The notes below the pieces were generated by a model that saw only the letters and a list, made by a program, of their open reading frames with translations, was not told where the DNA came from and searched no databases. Shown here piece by piece: positions 1-15,000 of a stretch of 64,000 bases of DNA. The stretch spans positions 8,994 to 72,993 of the forward strand of contig CH000115.1 in NCBI GenBank assembly GCA_000149265.1, read 5' to 3'. The stretch comes from Ciona savignyi (lineage: Eukaryota > Chordata > Ascidiacea > Phlebobranchia > Cionidae). Position numbers and translations under genes: made by a program. The first letter of the stretch is position 1, and every line of letters starts with the position of its first letter.

Positions 1-3000
1 CCAGTTTGCCTTTGCAGGAACAACCTTCAACGCAGGAATCCTTGCAGTCGCCTTCAATCTGGGGGAAAACAGTGGAAATTAGGCAATTCACACATGAAGA
101 ACAGTGGAAATTAGGCAATTCACACACTATTAGTACATTGGAAATTAAAAAATTCACATACACAGAACAGTTCAAATTAAGCAATTCGCACACATGAGAA
201 CAGTTGAAATAAGGCAATTCACACATCTAAGAACAGTTAAAATTAGGCAATTCACACATGAAAACGATGTAAATTAGACAATTCTCTCACATGCGAACAC
301 TTGAAATTAGGCAATTCACACATGTGAGCACAGACATGTGTTCACTGAAATTTGACTTGGGATAAAATTAAACATTATTTATATGTCTATTTCTATGCAT
401 AGATGGAATTTTTTTACACAAAAATTCTGCACCATTGAAGTTGAATTGTGGTACATTTTCACAAAGGTAAAGTTTGTTTAAATAAATATTGTTTAACTGA
501 AGGTACAAATTAAAAAAGGTTAAGTTTTCTTAAATAAATATAACCAGCTTTCAATGGAAAAAATGACTAATCAACAGCTATTTACAGGGATTAAACATGA
601 ATAGCATATAATAACTTTTTTTTTACAAAATCTGTTTTAAACATTTGTTATTCAATACCTCAAATGTGAGCACTTAATCTAATGATTGTAGCCTATAACC
701 ATTTTTAGACAAATTTAGGAATATAAGTTTGGTTCACCACAAGGTATTAAATGAAATTGATTTGGTGATGATAGCACAAGCAACCTGCTTACCTGTGCTC
801 TCGAGTTGTAGTTATCACATGTGATTGGACAGGCAGATACGCATGGGTTATAGATTCTGTAGCCGTCACATTGGATGGGACACATGTCCTGGGTTCTCCA
901 GTATGGATGGGCTCCATGGCGGTTACATTCTTGCGCGTAAGCGGCGATCGATGTACAGAAACACTCACACTCTCCACCCGTGTTACACGCGCAGGTGTCG
1001 AACACGCAGCGCTCGTAGTACGGCTCATAGTTGACATAACTGTGGCAAGCAGCGAACTTTGTTTTGAGCACATTGCAACGGGATTCGGCCCACAAGCGGC
1101 GATCGGGGTTACCGACGCAGCCGTCAACGTCGTCTATGTTTACTGGGTCTTTGCACATCCCGATCTGCCATGACTCAGCCATAACCAGTCTGTCCCCAGT
1201 TTCAAGACCACCTGAAAAAGTCTCGCTTTAAAGACTGTTTGGCTATTTAAATGTGATCCGTACTGGCCCTGTACATGAAGTTGGGTTTTTAGTTATAAAT
1301 ATTTATTTTTTGCCCTAGTGTTTTAAATATAAAAAAAATATTAACCAGCCCATGTGATTACATAGTTCAGAGACCCACTGGACTGTACATTATCAAATTA
1401 TAAATAATAACCACTGTAATTAATAGGATATGGTTAAAATAACTTGTTTTGGACCATTTGAATCTACTGGATAGAAGGAATCAACTGCTCAAACATTACA
1501 ATCCACTGGATAGAAGAACCTGGTGAAAATCAAATCCTACACCTGGTCGAGACATTTGTCCTTATTTCTTAAACAACATTGCTAAACACCCAACAAAATC
1601 TGAATTCTCTACGGAACCGCCCAAAAGAAGAAAAAAATATTAACTCACACATGTGATTACATGGTTCAGAGACCCACTGGGATCACCAAAAGGGGTCGCA
1701 AGAGTACAGCTTCAGCTCAAAACAGTGCTTACCAAGATTACATTTTTAACACCAATCCCCCAAACTCCCCAAAAACAGAGCTTCCTCCCCCTGGGTTAAA
1801 AACGAAACATTCAACACCACCCACCACTCGTTCTCAAGTCGTTCATAGAGTTCTGATCATAGTTCCCACAAAGACCCTCAACTTTTCCGGAATGTTGCCC
1901 GAGGATTTTCACGATGATGTGTGTTCCTTTGTCCCACTGGAGCGTGACGCCGATGTTGGTGTCGATGAAGACGTAAAGACCGGCGAATCGGGCCGAGAAA
2001 CCCGAGTTTCGGCTGATTTCGACTCGTTTTCCGCGTACGAGGGTGAGTGTCTCCTCGTCGGGGGTTCCGTAGTTGATGATCATTGTGACAGATTTACTGC
2101 AGGTCAAAAAATTGTAATTTAGTTTTTTTTTGTTTCCACGATGAAAACACGAAGCAGGACCTTTGATAAAAATTTGGAAAACGGGAAAAAAGGCAAAAAG
2201 ACAGTCGTTTGAATACGTCAAAAAACCAGCAAGGTCAGGTTAGCTAGTTATTGTATAATGTCAACATGATAAAAAACTATTCAAAAATTAAGATTACGCA
2301 ACTAAAAATATTTGGCAAAGATTCAGATAACTATTACACTAGATTTATATTAATGTAAGCCTAGTTTTTAAAAGATATTGCAGGGTAAATAATAAATCCA
2401 GATTTACCATATTTAAAAAAATGCAAATGTAACAACAATCATTTTTACACCTGAGAAAAAAGAATAAGAATCAGAACATCTTATCAATAAGGATAATGGT
2501 TTGCATTAAAACTGAAGGAAAGTCTAAAGCATTTAGCTGTGCAGAGTCCACTTGCGTATTTGCTAGGTAATTCGACCGAACCCATGCGAATCTCTTGAAT
2601 CCCATTACCGGTTGTAATAATTACTTTGACAGATATTTACTTTGCCCGATCACTGCTTATGACTCACCTGCACACAGTACCAAACGAGCCGCATGGGACA
2701 TTGGTGATAGAAACACGGAAGTTGTGCATGTTGTCCTCTGTGCTCTTGGCCAGCACGTATTCACAGTCCTGGTTAAGAAAGAAAACGTTGGTCTTCGTAT
2801 AAAAAAGAGGCGAAAAATTGGAATATTGCAAAGTGATGCATAAATGGTCACATTCTTTAGTGTATTACAGCCTTAGTGTGCATTATTATTTAAAAAAACA
2901 TCAAAGAATATGCGCCACCTGTACAATAATGCCAATCAGAAAAAAAGAAACTAAATTAAAAATCACTGCATATATTTCAGAGAACCATCAGTAAGTCGAA

Positions 3001-6000
3001 CAGTGTTCCAACAATTCTTTAACAGAAATGGAAAGCGTTTAATGGTGTAGGACTTTAAAAAAAATTAAATGATTCTTAAAGTAGTGATGGACCTTTAAAG
3101 TATACATTTCTAGTGCTATAAATAAATAACACTTATTAAAGACCAGCACTAATTTAATGTAATCTCTGATGTGTGTTTTTGTCTATTTCCAAAAGAAAAT
3201 TCCGCCGACAAAGATAAAATTTCATACGAGCCCAAATACCTGTCCAAACTTGTAGTAATGTCCGTCGAATGTTGTAATATGGGTTGCACCGTAAGCGTGG
3301 CATTCTCCTTGGCAGATTTTATCAGTGCACGTCCACATGCCGCCCACGCATTGGCATGTGTTGCAATTCTTTCTCATTTCCTCTCCTTCCTTGTAACTCC
3401 TGCCGCCGTAGACGCACGGACATCCCTCCTTGGTCACGCATTCCCCACTGTTCTCATCCAGGACAAATCCTGTCATAGAAGAGTTTTAGAATTTTAAAAA
3501 TAACACTTTTATTCCGAAATAACATTTGCTATTCGTAAACAAACAATTAACAATCGGAAACAACATTTTGAATGTTAAAATATCATTTTTTTGTCCTGAG
3601 ATAACAATTTCCATTTTAAAATAACATTTTCTATTTTAAAATAACATTTTCTATTCTGAAATAGCAATTTCCATTCTGAAATAGCAATTTCCATTCTAAA
3701 ACAGCACCTCTGATTTTTTAGTTTTCGGAACGTAATTCAATTCTGTAATCAATCAGTAAAAAAGTCTTAAAAATTGCTATGAAATAATACTTTTCATTCA
3801 GAGGAAACACAACCAATTCTGTTATCAATCGGTAAAACTTTTTTCTTTAAAGGGTTTTAGCCAACAGTCAAAATAACAGTGACCATATCAAACATTTCAT
3901 AACACAACTAAGCTCTATTATCAATTAGTGAAAAGTATACAACTTCCTTTCATTGGCCAACATGTCTACATTTCCTACCTGAGAAAAGTACCCTATTCTT
4001 ATCAAACTTTTGTCAGAAACAGCAAAAAATTCTACATTTCATGAAGGCTGTACTAATAATACAAATCCAAATCAACTTACCTTCTTTGCACTGACATCCT
4101 GAGATGCAATGTTCTGGTTTGGTGGGTTCATCATGAGGCAGATGCATGCTGAAGCAGGTGATCTGTTCCTCCCATTTGCATTTCACAAATTCCTAAGGAA
4201 GTAGTGGTATGTAGTGATATAGTGTGTAAGGAGTGATATGTACTAATGCACTGAGTTTAGATATAAATGAAGCCATACTGCAGCATTGTACAGAATACAA
4301 GTCAATGTAAGTGTATAAACAAAATCTGACTCAGTATGTGTATAGGTTCATTTAAAAAGGCAATGATGTCTAAAAGTAATATCACACTGTTGATTTTTCG
4401 ATTGTGTAGTTTTCAAGTTGTGTTTTATGGACTACCATTTTGGTTAGGCGCATAAGTATTAAAAGTGAGATAAAAATTGTTGCGGCAGAGATGAACCAAC
4501 CTCGTTTTCTTTACATTCTTCTGAGACGGGGCAAAAGTTGTCCGTGCACTCCCATTTACCCTTGTGGCATTCACACACATTGCAATCCTGAAAGTAAAAG
4601 AGTTTAAGTATATGGCAAGCATCTATATCGCACACATAAACTATAATATTAATACATCGATATATTTCATAGCTTATAGTTTGAATGTTAAAAAATATTG
4701 TTTAGTATATCAAAAAAATCAGTCTTTAAATTCACTAACCAACTTTGTGCCACCGCAAGAACAAACAATCTAAAAATCATTTTAACCAATTTGTTTGAAA
4801 ACATGTATAAAATGCAAAAAAATTGAAATATCAAAAAATCAATATTTACTAACCCCCTGTGTGCGAACATAGAAATAAATATTAGTATCTTATATTATTC
4901 AACCCACCAACATATGTGATTCGGATGGAAGGTACTTCTCGCCATCGAAGTAACATGGACAGTCTTGTACTGCAATGCAGGAGCCTTCGTAGCTCAGTAC
5001 TTGTCCCTCAGGACACGTGCATCCGGGTACACACTCCTCACTGCAAGGTATTGCCTCGTGGATGGCACCACACGACGCCTCGCACGACTTGGCACATTCG
5101 GACCAGATCATACCATCCTCACAGGTTTCCTAAGGGTTCAAAAAGTTTATGAAACCTTAGTGGATCAGTGTAAGTTCAATGTAAACTCGCAATAACTGTA
5201 ATCAGTTGCATTAAGATAATTAACTCAGTATTGTGTTTTACACTCAAACACAAGTAAAATAAGCAGTAGTTTGAAAAGGTCAGAATAAGAGCTAAATAAT
5301 GATTTGAATAAGTCATTTGCGAATCCCTTTGAAAGAAATAGGTTTAATTATAAGGTGTTATTACTCTTTACCTCACAGCTGGATGCCTCTCTCCACTCGA
5401 ACACCATTCCTTGTTTGGAACAAGACAATGCATAGGTTGCGAACACACTGCATGCCATGCCACGCACTGGTAGACTACAGAAGTCGTACATGCAAGCGTC
5501 GTAGTATGGCTGGAAGAGGATATGATTAATTTTGAATGCATGCAAACCGACTTATGCACATAAAGCATGTATTAAAATATTATTATATGCAAAGGTACCT
5601 GGGCACATAATGAATTAATTCAGATGATGTCATTAAATACACAATATATTTCAGGCAATTAGAAGCAAATATATTACGTTAATGCACTTAAGCGTGTAAA
5701 GCGTCGTTTTAGAGAAAAATTTATCAAAACCTATTTATTTGAGAAAATCTATCCATTGAACTATAGAAATTTGTAAGATCGTTTAAGCAAAAAATACATT
5801 AGGCCAATTCAATACTTTATATTGAGACGTTGCTCGAAATGCCTTATTCAATTTTTAATTAGCTTTATGATTTTTTTTCAGAACATGATCACATTGATCA
5901 GGTTAACATTTTAGTGCCAGTTATAAAAATCCACTGTAATTGGGAAAGTGTCTTTTTTAGTTTTAGTTTGGTTTATTCATTTTTTGCCCCAGTATTAAAA

Positions 6001-9000
6001 ATGGCAAACGAATCAAATCACGACACAGGAACAGGAAACGACGGCAAAACAAACAGTCGTTAAAACACGTCATTTCAAAAAAAGATATAATTTTAAAAAT
6101 ATATCAGACGCAGCCACCAAACCTAAGCAAAAGAAGAATAATAAGCAAACAAAAATCTTACTTGATAATCGATGATGTCATGACATTGGAGAAAAGGAGG
6201 ACTCTTCAATCTTCCACAGAGCTCCTTCGCGCCTGGTCGGTTAATGGAGTACACTTTGCATGGGTTTTCTATCTTTGGATCGGATCTTGGGGCACCAGGG
6301 CAGGTATTCGCCTGTAGGTTGAATAAGGATAGTTTGATTGTTTGTGAAACAAAGTTAAAAAAAATTGAGGGTGAAAATTATTGAGATAAAATGCGAGATC
6401 GAAAAACTATAGCAATACTAGTATGCATTATGAAGATGCAGCATGTTTTCTAGTCCAGAAATAAACATAAAAGTATCATAACCACAACAATCACGCTAGG
6501 GATGTCAATTCCAGATTTAAGATTCGAATTTAATTCGAATAGAAAATAATTCGGGATTATTGTTGTTTCTATCAATTTGAAATTGCTTAAAGTGGAACAA
6601 AACAATTTTTTTATAAAATTTTGGTTTACAATTGGAAATCTAAAAAAATACCTGTGTTTTATGTCATTTTTACCTGCACAATAAACACTAGAGTATCCTA
6701 TTAAGTACAGCCAAGGGATCCTACCTGCCACAGACTGGAGAATTCATAGACATCTTCGTGAGTGATGCCATCAGGGGCCCATTTATCATCGTCTTGAATG
6801 GAGTTGAAGTTACCACAGAGACCAGCCACCAACCCACACATGTTGTTCTTGGCACGGATGAAGCAACGTGTTTTCTTGTCCCACAGCACAGTCATTCCAT
6901 TCCAAATTGTTACCTGGGAATTGGGAAAAAATCATCAGTATTTTATTATGTATTTAAAACCAGTCACTGTTTAGTATTACAGTGGCGCTGAATGAATTGC
7001 TGGACCTAAATTATGGTTGGTTAAAACAAGTACATTTTCAGTAATATTTGATATCTCTGAGTAATTTTACAGAGAATTGATATGTATAAAATTTTATGTT
7101 TTCTTCATTGATACAACAATATTTTAATAACTACAATAGTTTGATTCATATTAAACCAATGTATTTATGTAATGATATTTAATATTTAGCCGTAACCCTT
7201 ATGTATGTACAAGTATATTACAATACAACACGGCTGTAATTCATGCGTTTTTTACGAGCAAAGCTCAACGACATAGGGCGACAAAGAGTTGTGAAAAGGT
7301 CCAAAAAGTTCGCTTACCAAAACTTACAAAACAACTGTATATATAAGTAGAATAAGTATATAAACTTTACCAAGAATACCAGCAATAGTTATTTTGGGTG
7401 ATAAGAAGAAAAAAGAGCTTCTTAAAACATATTAAACTTAATATAAAAAAATTACCATATCTAAATTTTAATTTAAAATTAATAAAAACTTTTGAAATAT
7501 GAATAAAAACAAGATTAAAATTAAAAAATATTAAAAGCTGGAAAAAAAACAAGAATTTACTTTTTGGAACTGAGAAGTGACGTCTTCCACGGCAAAGGAG
7601 TCAGTCACGTACGGCATGCGCACTTCGTGGTCTTTGTGCACCACGGCACCGCCCGATAACAACTTCACTGTTATCCCGTTGACAGTGACGGCCAAGTTAC
7701 GAGTGCATTGCTGCCATTCTCGCACCCCACTACCAGATGTTCGGCTGTACAAAGAGTATTGTTACAGAACAATCATAATTCAACATTGTTGCCAGTTTGA
7801 AAATCCGATCTTTACAAAGTTGTAATATACAGTTAGCTGTGTTCTTAGCAGACGCCGTATGAACCTAATTTTAGTTCTTAGCAGAAGCCCTATGAACCTA
7901 AGTTTAATGGATGAAAAAAACTGTATTAATGCCTTCAGCTTTTCATCATAATCAATGCATTGCAATAGCTCAAGAAACCTAACAGTTGCATATGAAAAGA
8001 TGATGATAACTCATGTTATAACCCGCCATGTTCTTTTCAATCTAAGATATATATTACTCAAATAGCTTGGTGGGTAATTGCGTCATCTCTTTTTAGTCGA
8101 AGGTTAACAGGATCGAAACTGGTTGTTAGCTAGCCGGAATGTATATATCATATACAACACAAAACAATAGTTCTGATAAAAGAAGGAAATTGATCTGTTT
8201 GTGTTAACCAAAAATATTTGAATCATATTCAAGAAAATAATATGGGAAATAAGAGTAATCACTTTTATTTTTACACATGGGTAAAATTATATTGAAAATA
8301 CATAATATAATGTAAAATGTCTAGTAACAATCAATATTTCCTACAATATATAGCTGACCAAAAAGCATAAAGGTTTAAGTGTTAATAACTACAAATAACT
8401 ATGGTTTTACGGGCTAAGGTAATATCAGGGCATTGGTATAACCCAGAGGTAGACTTTAGTTACTGTATTCACACGTTCCTTCAATTTAGTAGAACCCATT
8501 AGTCCGCTGGGTCCATGTTAAAGGGCCTGCTTATGTGTTAATAATTATAGCCTACTTACGTGCACTTTAAGTTTTCAATGACAATCTGGAAACTAATATC
8601 TTGGACACCGCTGGATCGAGCAAGGATGTATGAACAATCTTGGTCGACTCGCATGCTGTACTCGGCACCGTCAAATGTTTCGTAATGCCTGTGGATACAT
8701 ATCACAAGGTAGAACAGAGTTTGCAAACATCTTAGCCTTATAATTCTATTAAAATTTTTGAAACATCACAACCGTAATCAAGTTGAAGCACAGAACATGT
8801 GTTCAATAAGTTGTATCAAAGAGTTTGCAAACCTCGTAGGCGTATATTTCTATTAAAATTTGTTAAACATTTCTGTACTCTGTTCCGTCAAATATCTTAT
8901 AATGCTGGTGGATAAGTATTACAAATACCAAGTTAAATAAAAACATGTGGTAAATAGGATGTACTATTGTGTGGCCGAATAGTTAACCTGACGGTTACAT

Positions 9001-12000
9001 ATACCAACTCTATACAAATACCGTCTTTGGTAACGTCATGGGTTTGAAATTTATCCCAAAAATTAAAAACAGATTTTTAAAAGGATAATTGACAGAGTTA
9101 ATAAATCTGCCCTTTTATCAGGCTTACCTGTCACCAAAAGTCCTGCAAACACCATCACATCTATTCTTGGTACAGATCCACTTTCCACGGGCACACACAC
9201 ATTGGTTGCAATCTCGTCGGATTTTGCTTTTTGGCCGATAAGTCTGGAGTATAACAGTGGATATTGTTATGGCTACAAAGTTATGTTTTCAGGATCAGTA
9301 AAATGTATAGTAAAAGTCTACAATACAATTAAAATTATTTCAAACCATGTTTTATGAATATTTCTAGGTAAGGCTTTAAAATCTATTGGATATTTTATCT
9401 TCCTTCGCTAGAAAGAGTTTTTCACACAGATACACACGTAGGTCCTGGTAATACACAAATATACTCCTAATTAACATCAGTATTCCATCTAATATTATAA
9501 CAGAACCTGCGTTTTTCTACCTCCTCTTTATTCTTATAACCAAGAGTCCATTACTACCTTACTAAGTCACATTTCGGCCGGTTAGTCTGGTGGTTAAGTG
9601 TGTCGCCTTTCAATAAAAAGGTTGCTGGTGTGAAACTAGTCGCTAGCTAGTCGGTTGTGTCCTTGGGCAAGGCACTTAACAGAAATTGACCAAACCCAGC
9701 GGATTATTGGGTTCTACCAAATTGAAGGAACGTGTGAATCATAAAAAACACACTGCAATAGCTCTGGTAACCCAACAACGTGATCTGACGATTGCAGGTG
9801 TGTTGAACCCATTGGTTTTCCCATTCACGGGGATAAACATGAATATCCTATTTCCTTCCCAATTCACCTTGTCGCCAAATTGGCAAGGACATGATGATTT
9901 GTCCACACAGTCCCCATCGTGAAGGTATGTGCAATCCGGACAATGGCAGCCGTCTATGCAGTGGCGATCCTCGCAGTTATATTCTCGTCCGGAACAAGTC
10001 AGTGGGCAAGAAGAGCCGCAGTGATCGAATATCATTCCTATGCAACAACACTTTATGTAATGATGGTACTACAAGGAATATAAGTTTGTACACTAAATAC
10101 GGGCGTGTCTAGGTTTTTGTTCGGGTGCATTAAAATAAAGGTCAGACAATGGAAGCAACCAGGTTGATTGGTCAACATAACCCTATTGTCTAGCTGTCCG
10201 AGAGATTGTGTGTAAATGTGTTTGAACAAGTGTGCAAGACCCACCCATAGAAAGCATACCAAGACCTAGCCACTGGACAAGTGAGCAAGAATAAGCAATT
10301 GGAAGGTAAAGTTCAGGTTAATAACTATATTTCAAGCAATAAAAGCAAAGGTCAGACAATGGAATCAAGCAGGTTAATTGGTCAATATAACTTTTTTGTC
10401 GAGCTTTCTGGGAGATCGTGTAACTGTGTTTAAACAAAGGCGCGAGACCTACCCATAGAAAGCATGCCATACTTACCCATTGGAGGATAAAGTTTAGGTG
10501 TAATAAAGCAATAAAAGCAAAGGTCCGAAAATGAAAGCTTACCCATTGGACACATGACTTCGCATCTTCCCTTTTGTCTCCAGTCGACGTGGACTCCTCT
10601 CCTCGCGCACTCCCGGAAGTAAGCCGACATCGAGGTGCACAGTGAATCGGTGTTGCCTCCGTAGAAGCAAACGTCTTCTTTGCAGGATTCGAAGAATGGA
10701 GTTGGATCCACCACGTCTTTGCAAATCGTGTCCATCATCGATCCGCACATTTCTAGTGCCTTGCCTGGGAACATGGGGTTAGCGATGTTATAAAATGTTT
10801 ATTTTAATTACAAAAAAAAACGTTTTATTATTTCTTTTCTGTTATTGCCAAAAACAGTTTTACTATTTCTTTTCTGTTATCGCCAAAAATAGTTTTACTA
10901 TTAGCTCAAATTTTTTTTGCAGTAGTTTTAGCCAAACAAGAGTAGTCTTGATGGTTTTTAAAAATGGTTTGATGCATTTTGACACTCACTGATCCCAATA
11001 AAACAAATAGAAAAATACTGGTGGGTTAGGATAGGATATTCATGTTTATCGCCGTAATGGGGAAAACCAAGGGGATTAACACACAGGCAATCGTCAGATC
11101 ACCTCGCCCCCACCGGCGGGGTGCCGGGGCTATTGCAGTGTGTTGTATATGATTGACACGTTCCTTCAATTTGGTGGAACCCATCATTCCACTGGGTTAG
11201 GGCAATGTCCATAAAGTGCCTTGCCCAAGGACACAACCGACTAGTAGCGAAGAGTTTCAAAGGCATCACACTTAACCACCATATTAACCGGTCGGACTAA
11301 GTTGGTTAGAAAAAAGACATACCAGTAAGAAGCCTTTTTTCCATTGAAGCGTCTTTGCCCCAAACACAGAAGGGTTCACTTCCAGCCTCTTTGCACAGAG
11401 ACAAGGCTTTCCAGCTGTTTGCAAACGCAGACACATCCTTTACAACACGTGGTACGTCGTTGTCGTAGATGGTGAAGTCGTCAGAGCAATCTCTGTGAAT
11501 GTGTATTGTGAGCACAGACAACAACATTAACAAAACTATTGTGTGCCATATGCATAGGAGATACCCGCGCACCGTCAGCCAAAAGGTTGAAAAAAAGTTG
11601 AAGATTTAAACCACCGCAACTGGTCGGTTTGATTTTTGAGAGCAAGAAACTTAGCAGCATAAACACTCAAAAGCTACTAGGTTGAACAATAATTGGAGCA
11701 AGAAATTGTTATTTTCTGCATTATTGTTTTTAAAGGAGGTAAAAGATAATTCAATGCCTTCAAATAAACTGCAATAGTTTGGTATTTTAATACAGTACAC
11801 ATCTCCAGTAATACCACAGCATGCACAAGGTAATCTGACAAATACCTGTGTAAAAGTGGCCTTCTATATTCCACACATTAACATAAGTATTACATCCTAT
11901 TCTTATTACATCGGAGGTTTATACACATGTCAACTGAATTTCTAATGTTAATGCTTATATGTCAGATTGCCTTGTGCATGCTGTCTATACACATGTAATC

Positions 12001-15000
12001 TGAACCTGACCATGCAAAAATTGTGCATCAGCACAACCCACCTGTTGAAGGTACCACAAAGACCGCCAGTCTTGCCGAAGAGCTCTTCATCAACATGGAC
12101 CCAAACCTGTTCAGCTCCGTCCCATTTCACATACAGGTTGTTTTGGTTGTCCTGAAGGTTGGAAAATGATTATTGTCAGATTATGCATGGTGTTCATTGC
12201 TGTACTATGAATGTGTGTGGTCAAAATTTGTGTTGTCATATTATGCACAGTATTTAATGTTGTAATATGCTTATGTGTGGAACATTGCTGTACTAAAATT
12301 ATGTGTGGTCAAAAAGAGTATCGTCATATTATGCACAGTATTTAATGTTGTAATATGCTTATGTGTGGAACATTGCTGTACTAAAATTATGTGTGGTCAA
12401 AAAGAGTATCGTCATATTATGAACAGTATTTAATGCTGTACTATCCTGTTCAAAACGATTGTAACTTAAATACGGCAATAATCATTTAACAGTTTATATT
12501 TTATATATGATTTCTCGGATGTAATTATGCAAATAAAACCTTTTTAATCATAGTTAAGAACCACAACAGCTCTTGAAAAGTATGTCGACTTTTATTTAGC
12601 AATTTTATGCTAAATTGTTTCGCATAAGTATATAAAGTCAGACATGGTCTTTAAACTTGTAATTATTTATAAAGGTTTAAAACTAAATTAAAGTAAACAC
12701 TATTAAACTAAAATTAAGTACACACTAATAAACTAAAATTAAAGTACACACTAATCAATTAAAATTAAAGTATAATTATGTACCTTGGAAATACTGTTAG
12801 CGATCATTTAAAAATAATTTTGAAAACATGCTTAATCATGTACCTTGACTACGATGTAGTTAGCGATGCGTTCAACGGAGAGTCCGTAGATGTACTCAGG
12901 CAGCACCAATTGCTTGGAGCCACCAAATGCGATTGGATCATTAGTGATGGGGTCGTTTTCAAGTTTCAACATTTCTTCACCATAAACGATAAGAACGCTC
13001 CTATTAAGTAAGGATTTAATACATTTAATTTAAGTATAAGAAAATAAATTTTAAATATAAGAAAATAAATTTTAAAAAAAATTTAAAAACTGTCATAAGT
13101 TGAATAAAAGACGCAGTTGTTCGGGTAAAAGTTTTAAATACAATAATTAAACTATTTCAATTTTAAGGGCTAAAAGATGGAAAAGAGTGAGACTACTCAT
13201 TAAAAAAGAAAATGGGATATTTCTGTTTATCCCTGTGGATGGGAAAACTATTTAACTTTATTCTTTTTAAAAAATGTATAAAAATTAATTTCAAAAATAA
13301 TCATTTTGGCGGTTACTAATCGGTAATCGCAGGAAAAGACAACAAAATGAAATTACAACAAAATAGAATGTGTTAAAATAGTAATTTTATCAATTTATCC
13401 AACTCAACACAACGCAAAAGATTCGTTAAACTTACCGTGTGCAGTCATATAAAGACTAAATGTGCTATAAAGAGTTTTTTCATTTTGGAAATAAACAAAG
13501 ACAAATCAGATTATTGAGAAAATATTTTTAAACCTTTTGCATCCGATGTTGGAACCTGAGCAATCTCCGTCGTTTTGTACGTTCACCGAGAACGTGTCGT
13601 CGATCACGTCTTTCGCCAACACGTAGGTGCATTCCCCACGGAATCGGAATATCGTGCCGTCAAACGTGCGGTAGTGATGTTGGCCCCATGTGAAACAGGT
13701 CCCGGTTTGATCGGCGGGGGCTTTCACATTGGTGTACACCCCTGTGAAGTGACCTACACCGACGGGGTTGACCTGTGGGTGGGATAATCGGATGAATCGG
13801 AAGAAATTCCACAGCGATTATTTTCTGGTGATTTAGTGGAAATTTCAAAAAGATCGTAATATGATGATTCGGCAGAAATTTTACAGGATCATTTTATAAT
13901 GAATCAGCAGAAATATGAGTGATAATTTTAGGAGGACCGGCGGAAATTTGACATAGATTATTTTAGGATGATTGGGCAGAAATTTGACAAAGATTATTTT
14001 AGGATGATTTAATAAAAATTTCACATAGTTCATTTTAGATGTTTCCAGAACAGTTTCAACACAATTAAACTTTAAAAATCATGTAAGTTTTTATTAAACT
14101 GTAACACAATTGAATGGCTGATTATGAACTCACAATATTTGAGGTAACGGTTCGGCATGTCATTTACATGAACATTAAACATGTATATCCCAATCAACCT
14201 TAACAAACAACTCACAGCATCTGCTTTCTCCACGCATTCAGGTAGGATGTCCCCTGGAGACCAAGCTCCGTCCACACAACTGTAGTAGCCGGTTGTTGGG
14301 ATCTTTACAGAGAACTCAAAACCTGGATGAAAAGAATTTATATTAAGATAACTAGCTTCATGAGAAATTAAATGTAAGATGCATTATTTTTGGTTGGGGT
14401 AAACTAATGACTAAAAAAGGTTACTGGTTAGGTGGTTCCCTGACAACTTTTTGTGTCCTTTATAAAGCCACAAATTAGGTGTTGCGCCAATCTATATTTA
14501 GGAATACTTTTAAAACTAGTCATACCTATATTTATTAAAAATTCCCAAATTAATCTCTTGTAAATAGTGGGTTAATGTCCAGTCCGTTGTAACATATCTT
14601 ATGTATATTATCTCCAGGGTTTGTGCATGTATTATCTCCAGGTTTGTGCATATATCATCCCCAGGGTTTGTGCATATATTAAGAGTTTGTGCATTAAATT
14701 GTAAATACAGAAGTGAACAAACCTGTTGGGCAGGATGGGAAACATCTTTGCTGGTCGTCAGTCACGTTGCACGCAACAAACCCATTCACTGGTGGTTGTA
14801 GTGTTTTACACCTTTATTAAATATATATGTGGTAATACTTTGGGCAAAACACAACATCTAAACAAGTGATGGGAATAAAACTGTATGTAAAATTAAAATT
14901 GCAGTAAATAGTTACAAATATACCAATCTTGACATTATTTTATTTATTGTTGTGTTAATTTTCTGGCATGCTAAGGTACTAATAACAGGGTGCCTCTAAA

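Noticed and set aside
1661-2122. Plus-strand frame of 153 codons
   Set aside because: Antisense of the VWD3 exon 1825-2096, which has clear homology on the minus strand.
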